Positions 12,863 through 24,596 of a stretch of DNA of 64,000 nucleotides are shown piece by piece (position 1 is the first letter of the stretch; each line of letters begins with the position of its first letter). The position numbers were made by a program, and so were the translations under genes. The notes under the pieces are model-generated. The model did not search any database, had not been told where the DNA came from, and saw only the letters and a list, made by a program, of their open reading frames with translations. The stretch is from Whitmania pigra. Its lineage: Eukaryota > Annelida > Clitellata > Hirudinida > Haemopidae. The DNA lies in assembly GCA_021613335.1 (NCBI GenBank), contig JAJTWR010000055.1, forward strand, positions 500,001 through 564,000, in the 5' to 3' direction.

Positions 12863-13700
12863 CCTTGTCATCAATATCATAATTACAACAATTTCAACAT
12901 TTTCCTAAAAATAGGCGCGAAACTCAAGAGAGAGTCTGCAAGATGGAGGGAATGTTGTGAACCAAAAATAGAAACCACGGAAATTCCAGGTCCTGGAGCA
13001 ACTATGGAAAGCACCAAGCTTAACTGGATTCCTGACGTCTTCGACATTTTGGAATGCCACGAAATTAGCTCCGCCTACGTGTTAATGTTATTATCATAAT
13101 TAGGGAGCTATATATGTATAACAGGTAATTGATAGTTATCGTGTCAATATCTGTAACTGGGGAAAACTATATTAATCATTAATATTATAATGTTATTTTG
13201 TTATTATCCTTAAGTTGCATATTGGCATTCTTGTTGTCATTACAACCCTGCTAAACAAATAAATAATTACATAATATTAATATTATCGTTATTAAATTTA
13301 AAGAAATGACATTACCGTTAACATCATAACTACACATACTACAACCTAATAATAACATAAATAATCAAATAATAATAATTTCTTTTATAAATAAATTTTT
13401 AAATTTAAATCATGAATTATGAATAGTTATAATTTTGTTAACAAAATATTTAAAATATGAATCCTTGAAATCTTCCTGGAATCTCATTTCCAACACTTCG
13501 TGATTTTAAGAAGCATTCTATCGGACCGAGTCGTAAGTGGATTAAAACCATTTTAGATGAACTCACACACATTTGCACAACTCCATGAGCAGCTGCAAAT
13601 GGTATGACGTTATAAAATTTAAAAAATTAATTTAACATTTTAATACTACATTTAATACTACTACAGTAAGGAATTATTCTAAATGAACAATTCTAAAGAT
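12863..13700. other. AT-rich intergenic stretch
   Basis: No gene, RNA or transposon recognised. Confidence 0.5.
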
Positions 13701-13713
13701 ATTTCTTCGAAAA

Positions 13714-14172
13714 GGCCCGCGGCGGTCGAGTCCCGAAAATTTCTATCTCCGGCTGCCGCTACAAAGAAATTATAAGGCTCAGTTTGCATATATTAAGGCG
13801 GTGTGAAGAAGCCACCGAGAGCTTTCTTGACCTCTGTAGGCAAACTGGGGTGGAGGCGATCGACATAACAAGGCCAATGAGAGCCCAGCATAGTCGAAGT
13901 TTGCAGGCGACAAACAGACAGCATGCGACATGAAGGAGCCATTGAGAGCTTTCGCAGTCGCTAGAGTCCAGGCAGCAGTGACCGGCATAACAAGGCCAAC
14001 GAGCGCCTTTCAAAGCCGGCGGTAAGAGTTGGGTCCAGCAAGACCAAACCGACAGGGACATCCGGCTGATCACCGGATGCGGCCCGCCCCCCGAAAACGT
14101 AAGGAGATTCAAAGGGCCGTTTGAAGACGGGGGAAACTCCTCTGAGGATCTCTGTCGGAGCTCCAAGGCGGA
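13714..14172. repeat. GC-rich island with an internal duplication of about 125 bp
   Basis: Strikingly GC-richer than the AT-rich DNA on both sides. Two diverged units: GAAGCCACCGAGAGCTTTC (about 13,808) pairs with AGGAGCCATTGAGAGCTTTC (13,934), and GACATAACAAGGCCAATGAG (13,862) with GGCATAACAAGGCCAACGAG (13,984). Open frames on the minus strand show no known domain. Most likely a repeat or imported sequence of unknown kind. Confidence 0.65.
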
Positions 14173-14491
14173 GTAATAAGTAACTAATACACAAATGCAT
14201 TTAACACATAACTGCCTCAGAAATTTCAATAATAATAAAAAAAAACAGTCTATAATAAAACATACAAAGCCATAAATAATACAATTCAAAACGTCTTTCA
14301 AAACGCGAATGTACTGCAACAACAAGCAACAAACTCGTGTTTCGAAAGTAAAATTTTTATCGACTTGATTTAAATGACAAGAACATAACAAACTTTTTTT
14401 TGAAAAAGACCTTCTGTTGAATTGCATTTGGTATTATAATTAACACTAATAGTAATATTAATATTATTACTATTATTATTAATATTATTAA

Positions 14492-14835
14492 TGTCGTCAT
14501 TGTTGATGATGGTTGTCATAATTATGGGTTATTATTAATATTAATATAATATTATTAATAATATCTCATTATTATTATTATTGATGTCGTCATTGTTGAT
14601 GATGGTTGTAATAATTATGGGTTATTATTAATATTAATATAATGTTATTAATATTATTATTATTATTAATGTCGTCATTGTTGATGATGGTTGTAATAAT
14701 TATGGGTTATTATTACTATTAATATAATGTTATTAATAATAATATTATTAATATAATATAATGTTATTAATATATTATTATTATTATTATTATTAATGTC
14801 GTCATTGTTGATGATGGTTGTGATAATTATGGGTG
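14492..14835 (+). repeat. four-copy tandem repeat with ATT-rich spacers
   Basis: GTCGTCATTGTTGATGATGG appears at 14,493, 14,586, 14,671 and 14,798, each followed by TTGTAATAATTATGGGT and an AT/ATT spacer whose length varies. The spacings are 93, 85 and 127 bases. Confidence 0.9.
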
Positions 14836-16393
14836 GTATTGATGTCGGTGTGATGAAAGTAACCACTTTTAATGCAAAACAGCGCCTAAATGATCACTTT
14901 TGAAGTTCGAAACCTTTACTCTGCCCACGCTCGACATTCATCAACATTCTTGTAAATATTTAATATTAATAATAATAATAATAGTAATAATAATAATAAT
15001 AATATATTATATTATAGTAATAATTTATTATCATCAATTTAATATCTTTAATTTAATATCATCAATTTAATATCATCAATTTAATAATATAATATATTAT
15101 TATTATTAGTAACAACGACATAAATCCTAAAGCATTAATATTCATTGCATATTGTTAATAACTACTATTATATATAACTAATTTCAGGGTCAGTCCGACA
15201 GCGGAAGCGTGTTCTTCCTTAAGGCTGGCCTTTTGGGTTTATTTGAATTTATTTGCTTTCGCTTTTTGTTTTTTCTGCATATATAATGGTTTGTTTGTTT
15301 GTTTGATTCATTAAACTCAAAAACCAAAAAATAAAAATTAAAATAAATTTAAAAAAAAATAACAATGCCTTCCGAAGGTCATCGTACAGTTGCACCATAT
15401 CGAGTTCGTAGGCATCAATTTCAAAACAATTCGTTGCTTACGAGTTGCCAATTGGGAATTCACAATTCAACTTACAACCCTCTTCTGTAATTCTGCAATT
15501 CGTAATTTTAAGTCCTTAGTTTTTACGATCATCATCATCATCATCAGGTCGTTGGTGAGAAAAACTTGTTCCAAAGTCAATATTAGCTCGTGACAAAACT
15601 AGGAATTGTCTTAGCTTGATAAAGTATTAGGAGCTAAAAATGAAAGCAAAAATGAAAATAATACTAATTTTAATATGATATAAATATTACTAATAATCAT
15701 AATCATGCTTGAATGCAAAATCTTATAGGATAAACATCTTCCAAAAGCAGATATTTCTTGCTTCGAAAACAAAGAACTATAAACAAAACGCCAACAAAGA
15801 ACCTTCAAAAAGTCATCGACACGCTTGAAAATGGTTTCTTGGTTTACACATGAAAACAATTTTAGCCATTAATTTTAATTATCATTAATTAATTTTAGCC
15901 CCTTCGAGTATTTAAGTTTCAAAGATTTACGAATGTTATTATTTACAAATCTTATTGTTATTATTTATAAATTTTATTTGTAATTTATATAAATATTGCA
16001 ATTATCTATTGCTCGAAATTAAGCGAGAAATAACAATGTTAATATTAATCACAAATTATTTTGATTGCAAACTAATTCAACTAATTAATATTTCATATAT
16101 TTCTAATAATAAAATAACTTAGGACTTAATTACCAATGAAATCAAATCTTCTATTGTTGATAAGATGTCAAATTCCAGATGAGGTTAGCAGCATCAGCAA
16201 CATTCCAGCATTTAATTTCAGAGCAATGTGCTGATAAACGCGATAAGCAACTTGCAACTTGGGATACATTTTCGAAAAAACAAATTTAGTCCTTTGTTAT
16301 TAGAATGATAATAATAGTAAATATTATTTTTACCATTATTATTACTAGTATTATTATTTTTTTAAATTGTTATCGTCACCATTATCATTATTA

Positions 16394-16439
<46 letters not shown>

Positions 16440-18852
16440 TACAAAAGCCCAAATATCCGGCCATGCATATTCATGAGGTGATTCAAACCAGGCGTCACGT
16501 TTGACTTATCATTCACACGGCTCAGTAAGCTCAGGTTGTCAAAGGAAGTCGCTCAAGTCAAGTCATTGGGTTATTAATAGTATCTTGCGTGGACGATTTT
16601 TGTTACAATTGGTAGATTTGTTCGGTGACAATCTTGTCCCACAACAGGCCTCTGAATGTTCAGTGTTTTAAGTGGACCTAGGGACATCTCACGTGGAATT
16701 CAAATAATTAAAATAAATAAGTTATTAGATAAGTAATTAACACATTAATTAATCGATTCATTAATTAATTCAAGGCCAGAAGAACTTCAAAGTCATTAGA
16801 TACGTTTATTATAAATGTCCCAAACCAACAGCTGTTAAGGAAAGATGATTTTTTTCGATCATCGGTTTAATGCTAAATAAACATAAGACTTTATTTTGTT
16901 TATGTAACATCGGACGATTCACAAAAAATAAAAAGAAACAAAACATTGTAACGAAACGGGTGATCTCAACTAAAATTAGATAGCCAAAATAATCTCAACA
17001 TTTGCGTCGTAAAAGTATTTCTCTGGAACTCACCTCTTTCTCGAGTGTTTATCGTCCAATCCTGGACAAACCTCTTCATAGACTCAACAATTTCAACGAC
17101 GACAGAAACAGCAACAACGACGACAACATGTTTTCTCCAACAACTCAATCAACAACGGTGACAACTGAAGACGACAAAGTATTGTAGACCACAAGAGATA
17201 GAATCAAGTAAAAGAGTCTATTAGAAAGCTGGTTTTGTTCGAAGATAGAAAATATAGGAGAGATATTGAATAAAATGGAGAGAGGTAACAAGGTGTGTTT
17301 CTTGCGAACTTCACTGCGTACAAGTAAGGCACACGAAAATAAAATTTAAAAAATAATATGCAAGTAGTTCGATTGGTGGGTCATTGCTGTGTGCCCTTTT
17401 TGCTAATTTGTCCAATCTACCTGACAATTTACCTGAACTGATGTGCAAAGGAAACTTTAAGATGGAAGTATGTTAGCGTGTGATGACGAAGCTCGTAAGG
17501 AAATGATTTGATTGAAATCTAATAACATGAAATATATTATCTTCTGCAATGCTTATGTTGCCTAAGTTCAGATGCCGTGAAGTTGTTCCAGTTTTATGAA
17601 GAACACTGGATAAATGTTCGTAACATATTTCAGCAGATTGCAACGGCATAGTGAGTGTCTTTAGGAGATTTGATTGTACTTGATTAAAGCAGATCGCCCA
17701 ATTAGTTGGGCTCCCAAAAACCGTGCCCACAGGCATTTAGGAACCCGTTTTAGGCGTCTAAACATGTCCCTTCACGAAAAGTTCATATGCTCATACGCGA
17801 ATAAAGACTTTAATCCGCACTTTATAAAGGTTTGTAATAATTATATATATATATATATACATATAGATAGATAGATTTATATATACATGTAATAAAATAA
17901 AATAATAATCAACCTTCACCCTGAAAGTCGCGCTAAGTAAATTAAAAAAAAAACAATGCATACGCTAGAGGTCACCGGTCAATTAACCCAATGTTTCAAA
18001 GACAACCTGGATGCTAACAATACCATTATTAGTATTATATTAGTATAACAGGATAAGTAATTCTTAGAATAAATAAAAACATATATATTATTTTTATACA
18101 TACATATATATAATTATATCTACAACTAATTTACCAAGAATCAAATTTAATGAACAAATTAAAATTTGAGGATTAGTCAAAAGGGGTTGCTCAATGAACC
18201 ACCACTGCTTCTTGTATTTGGTTTAATGGTTTAAGCCATAAACTGGATTCGATTGAGGTTTGATGCAGTCCAAATCATTTCTGTTATGCAAAGGACTACA
18301 ATCAAATAAACAAACAGGTTTGATGCAGGATGATTCTTACTAATTTTTACAAGCAGGAAAACTTTCAAACACTAGTTTATCCAAGCAGGTTAAAAGTGTC
18401 AACTTTTAGTTTGTGCAAAAGTTGAGATTTTGTCAGTCATTTGTAATCTCTGGTTAGCCACAGTACAACACCAATGACAGCCTCGCTACCGCAGTTACTA
18501 GAGTAACTATTGGATACTCATCTAATTTTTAACACTATGGGAGACATATCAAAGTCATGTGTTTCAACAATAAAAATCACCACAATCAATAATCAAAACT
18601 GCTTCATTAATAAGTTAACCACAACATTATTTGCTTAAACATCATATATAATCATAATCACCATCATCACAAACCTCAGACAAAAGTTTACTGAAACGAG
18701 TTTATTCCTCGACAATGTCGCCTAATACAAAGCAAGGGTATGAAACAATTTTGAGCTGCAGTCCAAAAAATGAAGTCATCATTTGACAAAGGAAAATCCT
18801 CCTTGAATCGTCAGAAAGCAATGGAGTCGTTCCTAACCTAACGAATAAAAAT
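14836..18852. other. long intergenic stretch before cereblon
   Basis: TTA array at 16,381-16,440 and a TA/GATA run at 17,842-17,880. Open frames (15,390-15,593; 15,611-15,859; 17,002-17,187; 17,473-17,736) have no recognisable domain. The last, on the minus strand, has mixed composition and might be a worn transposon piece, but I cannot name it. Confidence 0.5.
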
Positions 18853-21800
18853 TCACATCTCAACTTGATCGCTCAGCTCGTTGTTTAGGACGGGGACGAG
18901 GCTCGACCGGCAGAGCCCCCAGAACTTCTCGGGCTTCAGATTCGAGTTCCTGCCCACTCTGGTGAACCTCCATCCGATGTGATGTTGGCACGCCAGGCAC
19001 ACTGCGATCGTCCATGCGTAGCTGGAAAATTATGATCAGGTTAGTGATCAGCAGTGACAGTGATTGTTTTTGAAAATTGTAATTATTTGATATAAATAGT
19101 CAATTTTACTATTAACTATTAAGTGCTTGTTATTACACTTTTAAAATATTTCTGGCAAATAAAGTTTAATAATTTTCTTTTCTACAGTGCCCAAGCAACT
19201 GACTCATAATAACTTTCATTTAACAAATCGTCTTTCTATTAATATAACTGTGAAATGCAATCACAAATTCAGATCTATAATTTTCTACCTGAACCTCGCT
19301 CGTCTGTCAAACACCTTAATTAACTTCTCACCTGAACAGAGACAGGTTACATCACATTACCAAAACCACTCAAACCTTCAAAGTCTCAGGCTCTTAAATA
19401 ACATCAACAAAAACACCAACAATCACCCTGATAAATTATGCAACCATCCAAACGAAAGATTTCGACTCACCCAGGAAACCAACTGCTCTGGGTGCTCGGC
19501 CTGCCGTGCAGCGACAGCCCCGTGACATGGTGCACCGTGAGGGTCTCGTGGACGTGCCCGCCCGGATTGACGTAAGTGCCGAGCGGCCCGTCGGTCGACA
19601 TGCTGAAGACGTCGCTCTTCTCAGCGATGGGTTTTCTGCAGTTCTTGCAGCACATGACTGTGCACTGTCGGATGATTAAGAGCATTAGGTTAATGAAATC
19701 GTGAAATGTAAATACAACAGCTTTACTTATCTGCAGATAATCGATACTTTGATATTATTTAAGTTATTACCAGCATTTATTGATGTAGGAATACATAGTA
19801 GTTAAACAACCAACAAAATAAAATCATCAACATTAAAAACAAATAACAGCATTCATTCCAATCAATTCATTTCAACAAATTCATTCCAATCAATTCATTT
19901 CAACAAATTCATTCCAACCAATTCATTCAATCAATTCATTTCAACAAATTCATTTCAACAAATTCATTCCAATCAATTCATTTCAACAAATTCATTCAAC
20001 TGAACCTTCTTCATGAGGTCAAGTTCACACTTCAATCTCTGTTCAGCACACGGTTTGCTGAGAATCTCCAGTCTCGTGGTGTCGTCCAATGGCAGGGCAC
20101 TAGCCACCCAATAGGAAAACATGCAGGGGTCAGACGGCACCTTGCTGAGGTCAAATGAGTCACTCCAATTGGTCAACTCCATTCTTATCTTGTCCATCAA
20201 CAGATCCTGTTGGAAATAAAAGATTAAAATTCCTCCTCTTCCTTGATTACATTCCTCAACTTTAAAGGCTTGTTTTCATCGGCTTATAAGAATGCTTCTG
20301 TAACTTTGATGTTGATCAGCAGAATCGTATTGGTTGATAAAGATGCAGACTCAATGCACGATCGATAAGTTTACGTTCAACGCTTGCAAGCATTTCCTAG
20401 CAAAACAGTGAACCTGTGCATGCAAACAGGAAACTCACGCAGTTGAATTGGTCGTAAACCCAGATTGGCCAAAAAGTCATGATGGAAGGGCAGAATTTTG
20501 GCTTCTGATAAAGAAAATTTAAAAGTTGTTTGCATCAAAATATCATCAAAACAACTGTCCTTTTAAAAGGAGGCCAACTTTTCTGTAGATGTCAGTCATT
20601 TCAAAACTTCTACTCCTATCCATGTGTTTCCTGTACGAATTCGGACAAATCTCAGCCAGAAGATTGATCAGTTTCTTCTCCGGAAGTATTCTCACTCGGG
20701 CTATGAGAACTCTGGTTATAATTTTGTCGGATGTTAGGCGTGAATTATGAAATTATTTTGATTCTCAGGAACAAAATCAACAACTCATTAAAAACATTTT
20801 AAGATGGAGAAACCTAAACAACAAGGATCAATGTTAATCAATCAAGCCAAATCAAGCAAAAATCAATCCATATTGACAAAATTGTTGAAAATATTCCAAA
20901 TATTATAAAAAAGAAGCACCTATAAAATGTAAAAGACCAGTAGGACTATTAGGACTGAAAGAAACACAATAAACTCATGATAAAATTACAACTACTTAGA
21001 TTGCAAGTCTCACATACCCTCCGATATCGCTCCTCGTTTCAAGGATTTTGAACCTCTGTCTGCCCATGGTTTTGACTCTGTAGGACATGTGCACCTCTTT
21101 GACAGCCAGTATTTCAGCTGTCGTTCCAACCCTCCCCAGCTTGAAGGCATGGTCATTCGATGGATCAATTCTTTGACATTTTTTATTTTATAATGTTATT
21201 GATAGTGAATTAAATTGTTTAAGACATAATTGTGCTTTAAAAAGTGAACTTACATTTTAGTAACGTGACCAAATGTCCTGTCCTTGTCTAGGCAATGTTT
21301 GATCATGGCAATATCCTGGTTTTGAAACAAATGCAATGGTAGCACCTGGCCAGGCATGAGGACTACACCTGGCAGTGACAGAACGGGAAGACAAAGTTCT
21401 GTTCCTTCTTCATGTATTGTTCTTCCACTGATTTCCTGGCATTCACTGCCATCCCAAAGATACTTTTTAAAAAATGAAATAAAAATGCCATTTCTGTATT
21501 GACAGTAGCAATGGAATTGCATTGAGAAACTAAACATCAGTGTAATTAACTAACTGAGTGACTGGAAGGTAATGTTATATCGAAAGTAATTCGAGTGGTT
21601 TCCGAATCTTCCTCATCATCCTCAATAAGAGACTCTGCACCATCTGAGACAGTAAGACTCCTTCTTATAATGCGATATAATCGCCTCATAATTAGATTCA
21701 ATGTTCTTTTGCAAGAACGTATCGGATTCGGATTGAGAGACGGACAGAAAAAACAATGTTACGCAGAACTTCACAAAGCTAACATGAAAAGTTGATTCTC

Positions 21801-21911
21801 GAATGAATAAAATGAGAAAGCCATCTCAAAAATACCGCTGTCTAAATCTCCGTCGAATTCGTCATTTTGAAATTCTTCCAAGTCGTCCCCTTCCAGATGC
21901 TCATCATCCAT
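18853..21911 (-). CDS. CRBN: cereblon, substrate receptor of the CRL4 ubiquitin ligase (9 exons, complete)
   Basis: Exons in transcript order: 21911-21836, 21643-21555, 21462-21254, 21170-21018, 20711-20579, 20504-20439, 20206-20006, 19664-19471, 19021-18853. All join in frame to 429 aa plus TGA, close to human CRBN (442 aa). The ATG at 21911 has an in-frame TAG just upstream. An acidic N terminus (exons 1-2) leads into the Lon-like domain, with SGRTIHEEG, PGQVLPLHLF, DKDRTF and MGRQRFKILE. The CULT domain follows, with zinc pairs C315/C318 and C382/C385, the conserved GRPST and SWFPGYAW blocks, and pocket residues W371, W377, W391 and F393. By family knowledge it binds DDB1 in CUL4 ligases and reads C-terminal cyclic imide degrons. 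Position 379 is Ile (human Val388). The last two exons are GC-richer than the rest. Identity is very secure; exon edges are read by eye. Confidence 0.95.
19665..20005 (-). repeat. CRBN intron 7 with a tandem repeat of about 28 bp
   Basis: Between about 19,855 and 19,990 the intron repeats a unit made of two similar halves, ATTCATTTCAACAA and ATTCATTCCAATCA, roughly five times with small changes. The repeat stops 20 bases before the donor side of the upstream exon, so an open frame continues into it and is not coding. No function is suggested by the sequence. Confidence 0.8.
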
Positions 21912-24540
21912 CGCAGACTATTTATAATGAAAAACAATATATTCACCGAGTCCCATTCGGCCCCAATTCTGCTCCGTATTTAGCTGTTCATATTTTTATT
22001 TAATAAAAAAATATATTGCGCTTTCAATAGATGTTATTACAATAAATACAATTTAGTTTCTGCTGCAGAAGAACCTTTTGATCTTTACTAAATGGTATCG
22101 ATTGACTCAAACTATACGTATTTAAAATAAATCAAGTAAACGCATTTTAAAACATTTATTAAAATAACAAGTAAAATTACATTAATATTTGCAGCTATAT
22201 ATTAATTTAAGTTATTAGAAATCTGAGAAATGCAGAACAAATGCTAATTTGCTTAAAATTGTGGACCGTCCAAAACCGACCACACGATCAGTTAAAGGCG
22301 TTAACCTGAAACATACTTTAATATAAAATTAAAAGAATAATAATAAATTAAACATGTAATAATGCCGTTTTAAGTGGACGAATGACAACGTTGAAGGTAT
22401 TCTGGGTGGGAGAGTTGATTAGTTATTTTCTTCCTTCAATACCTGTTATCTCATTGTCTACCACATTTAGAAGTTAAATAAATAAAAGTTAGGGAACAAA
22501 ATTCGCCTATGAAGAAGATGTGACATATTTTAAAGCATTACTAATAATTTGGATGTCAGTAGTTTCATCATGACTTCCAAGAAATGGGAACATACTCTCG
22601 TTATCAGTTTTTATCGTCTGTCAACTTCAAGGAGGTAATAAATGGGTTGAGCTCTTGGTCGTTGCGCGTCACGTAGATAAGAGTCGTAAAATTGAAATTG
22701 TACCTAACGGCAATTCCTTAGCAATCTCTTCAGTATTTTTAAACAACTTTAATTTTTTAATGACACGTTCAAAAATTGTATTAACGAATATGTATTACTT
22801 TGCACTTTTAAGTGTAACTATATTCTTGCTGACTGCACAACGATATGCAGATTCAATCTGATCTGCATGTTCTGCACGTACAGACTTGAAGACCACATCT
22901 ACGGGCCTTTAGAATTCGAGAGGTCTCTTGACGATATCCCCTAATACAGGTAGATTTCAGGTGGAATGCGATCTATTTAAACGCAGACCTTATTGGGATC
23001 CTTCAGTGGCTCTTAATATTTAAAGAAATCCTTAGCAAATTAACACAGCGCTAATAAATCTGTAAGCTACTGAAATATTTAATGCGTCGGTTTGTTGGAT
23101 GAGTTGTTAAAAATATTTTTGTCATCTTTGCAAGAGGAAGGTTTAAATGTCGGAGATGCACTTTGGTGGAGAAAGTAAGTTGGAAGATCTGATCTTGACA
23201 TGAACACGACAAAAGTGCCAGATCTATCTCTTCCAATTTATGTGCTCCTCGAATATTTCTTCACATGTTTTAGATTGATGATTTTTAATTAAGTTTAGTT
23301 TTGGTATGAATTAATATGCCGACAATAGACCTTTATTTATTATTTACATCGACAAATAAAGAAAAATAAGCCAGATATAAATTGTGTTTGTTTGCATCAA
23401 ATACAAATGATGATGTTTGCATGAATTTCCAAAATGTAACTTAGTTGCAACAGATAATTAATTTGTTTTCACTTGGATACAAAATATCCAATTTAATAAA
23501 TAGACATTTGATAAAAATAATAAGTGCTAGCAATGAGTTTTGGGAAAAAAGCCTTTTGGCAGAACACGACTAAAAAAAAAAAAATCTGGCATTGCAACTA
23601 CTCATTCTGCGAATCAGTGTAAAACCGTGATCAATCTGATTGTAAAAATACAAAGTTCTTACAAATTCTGAAAATTTGGGAGCATCATCGATTTTAATCT
23701 TATTATTTATTTAAAAACGTAAATTAATGTGAATAATCAATAATCAAATTGATAACCATTAATAGTTTGGAAGGTTTTGGAGGTTTAACAACTGATTCTA
23801 CAAATTCGTTAAGGATGATTTTAATAACGATCTCCTTAGGAGCTAAAACAAACTTTATTTCCTCTCTTGCTATTACTATTGTCACATCACGAGTTGTTAT
23901 TTTCCCATTTGTTAAGAAGTTCATGCATTGGTAAAAAAAATGATTACCAAGAGAGTATCAAGTGCACCTGAAGCAAATTTTTTTGTCAGGCATTGGGAAA
24001 CCGATAGACTCACAATGGAGCACAAATCAAAGGATCGTTCAATTAACAATAATAATAAAAATTAATTATAATTAATAAATAATAAAAAAAACAATAACTC
24101 AATTGCTATTACTGCACGATTGAATGTCAACTACAAGGCTGTTAATAGCGCAGTTTTGGTCTCGCGGCAATATTAATGCCTATAGTTATCGCTCGATACT
24201 CGATACCATAGATACTAAAATTTGATACTTTTTCATAACAATTCCAAAATCTGTAAATGATGCAGTATTTATAAGCGACATATAAGTTTGGTGAAAAGTA
24301 ATGGTTAAAATTATTACTTCAAAAGGCCTTCAATGAGGGTTTAATAGTTTAATGATGTAAACAACTACAATGATATTAGTCGAATGATAAAATTATTCCC
24401 AAATTTTATAAATTTATGGGCGTTTTTCATTTCACTAAGTGAAGTTCACTCTTTCATGTTTTTTCTTTTTCGAAATTATTAAATTGTTTAGGAAGGCCTG
24501 AGTCTCCACTGAAGCGTAACAAGAGTTACGAATCGGCGGA
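21912..24540. other. intergenic stretch between cereblon and the ADAM array
   Basis: 22,640-22,960 read on the minus strand gives short protein-like pieces (for example DVVFKSVRAEHADQIESAY) separated by stops, suggesting a decayed coding or transposon fragment of unknown family. The divergent start sites of cereblon (21,911, minus) and ADAM-A (24,597, plus) mean both promoters lie here. Confidence 0.4.
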
Positions 24541-24546
24541 TATAAA
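24541..24546 (+). promoter_or_regulatory. TATA box of ADAM copy A
   Basis: TATAAA lies exactly 56 bases before the start codon. The same element, at the same distance, precedes copies B and C, which supports it as the core promoter and supports the chosen ATG. Confidence 0.6.
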
Positions 24547-24596
24547 TTGCGGCATCAAAACCAGTGGCTAACACCTATTGCATTTTGTAAGCCATT

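Noticed and set aside
13759..14427. 222-codon minus-strand frame in the GC-rich island
   Set aside because: Composition follows the island, the frame extends into unrelated AT-rich sequence, and no domain or start context supports it.
21595..22003. Two plus-strand open frames opposite the start of cereblon
   Set aside because: They overlap well-supported cereblon exons 1 and 2 on the other strand and show no domain.
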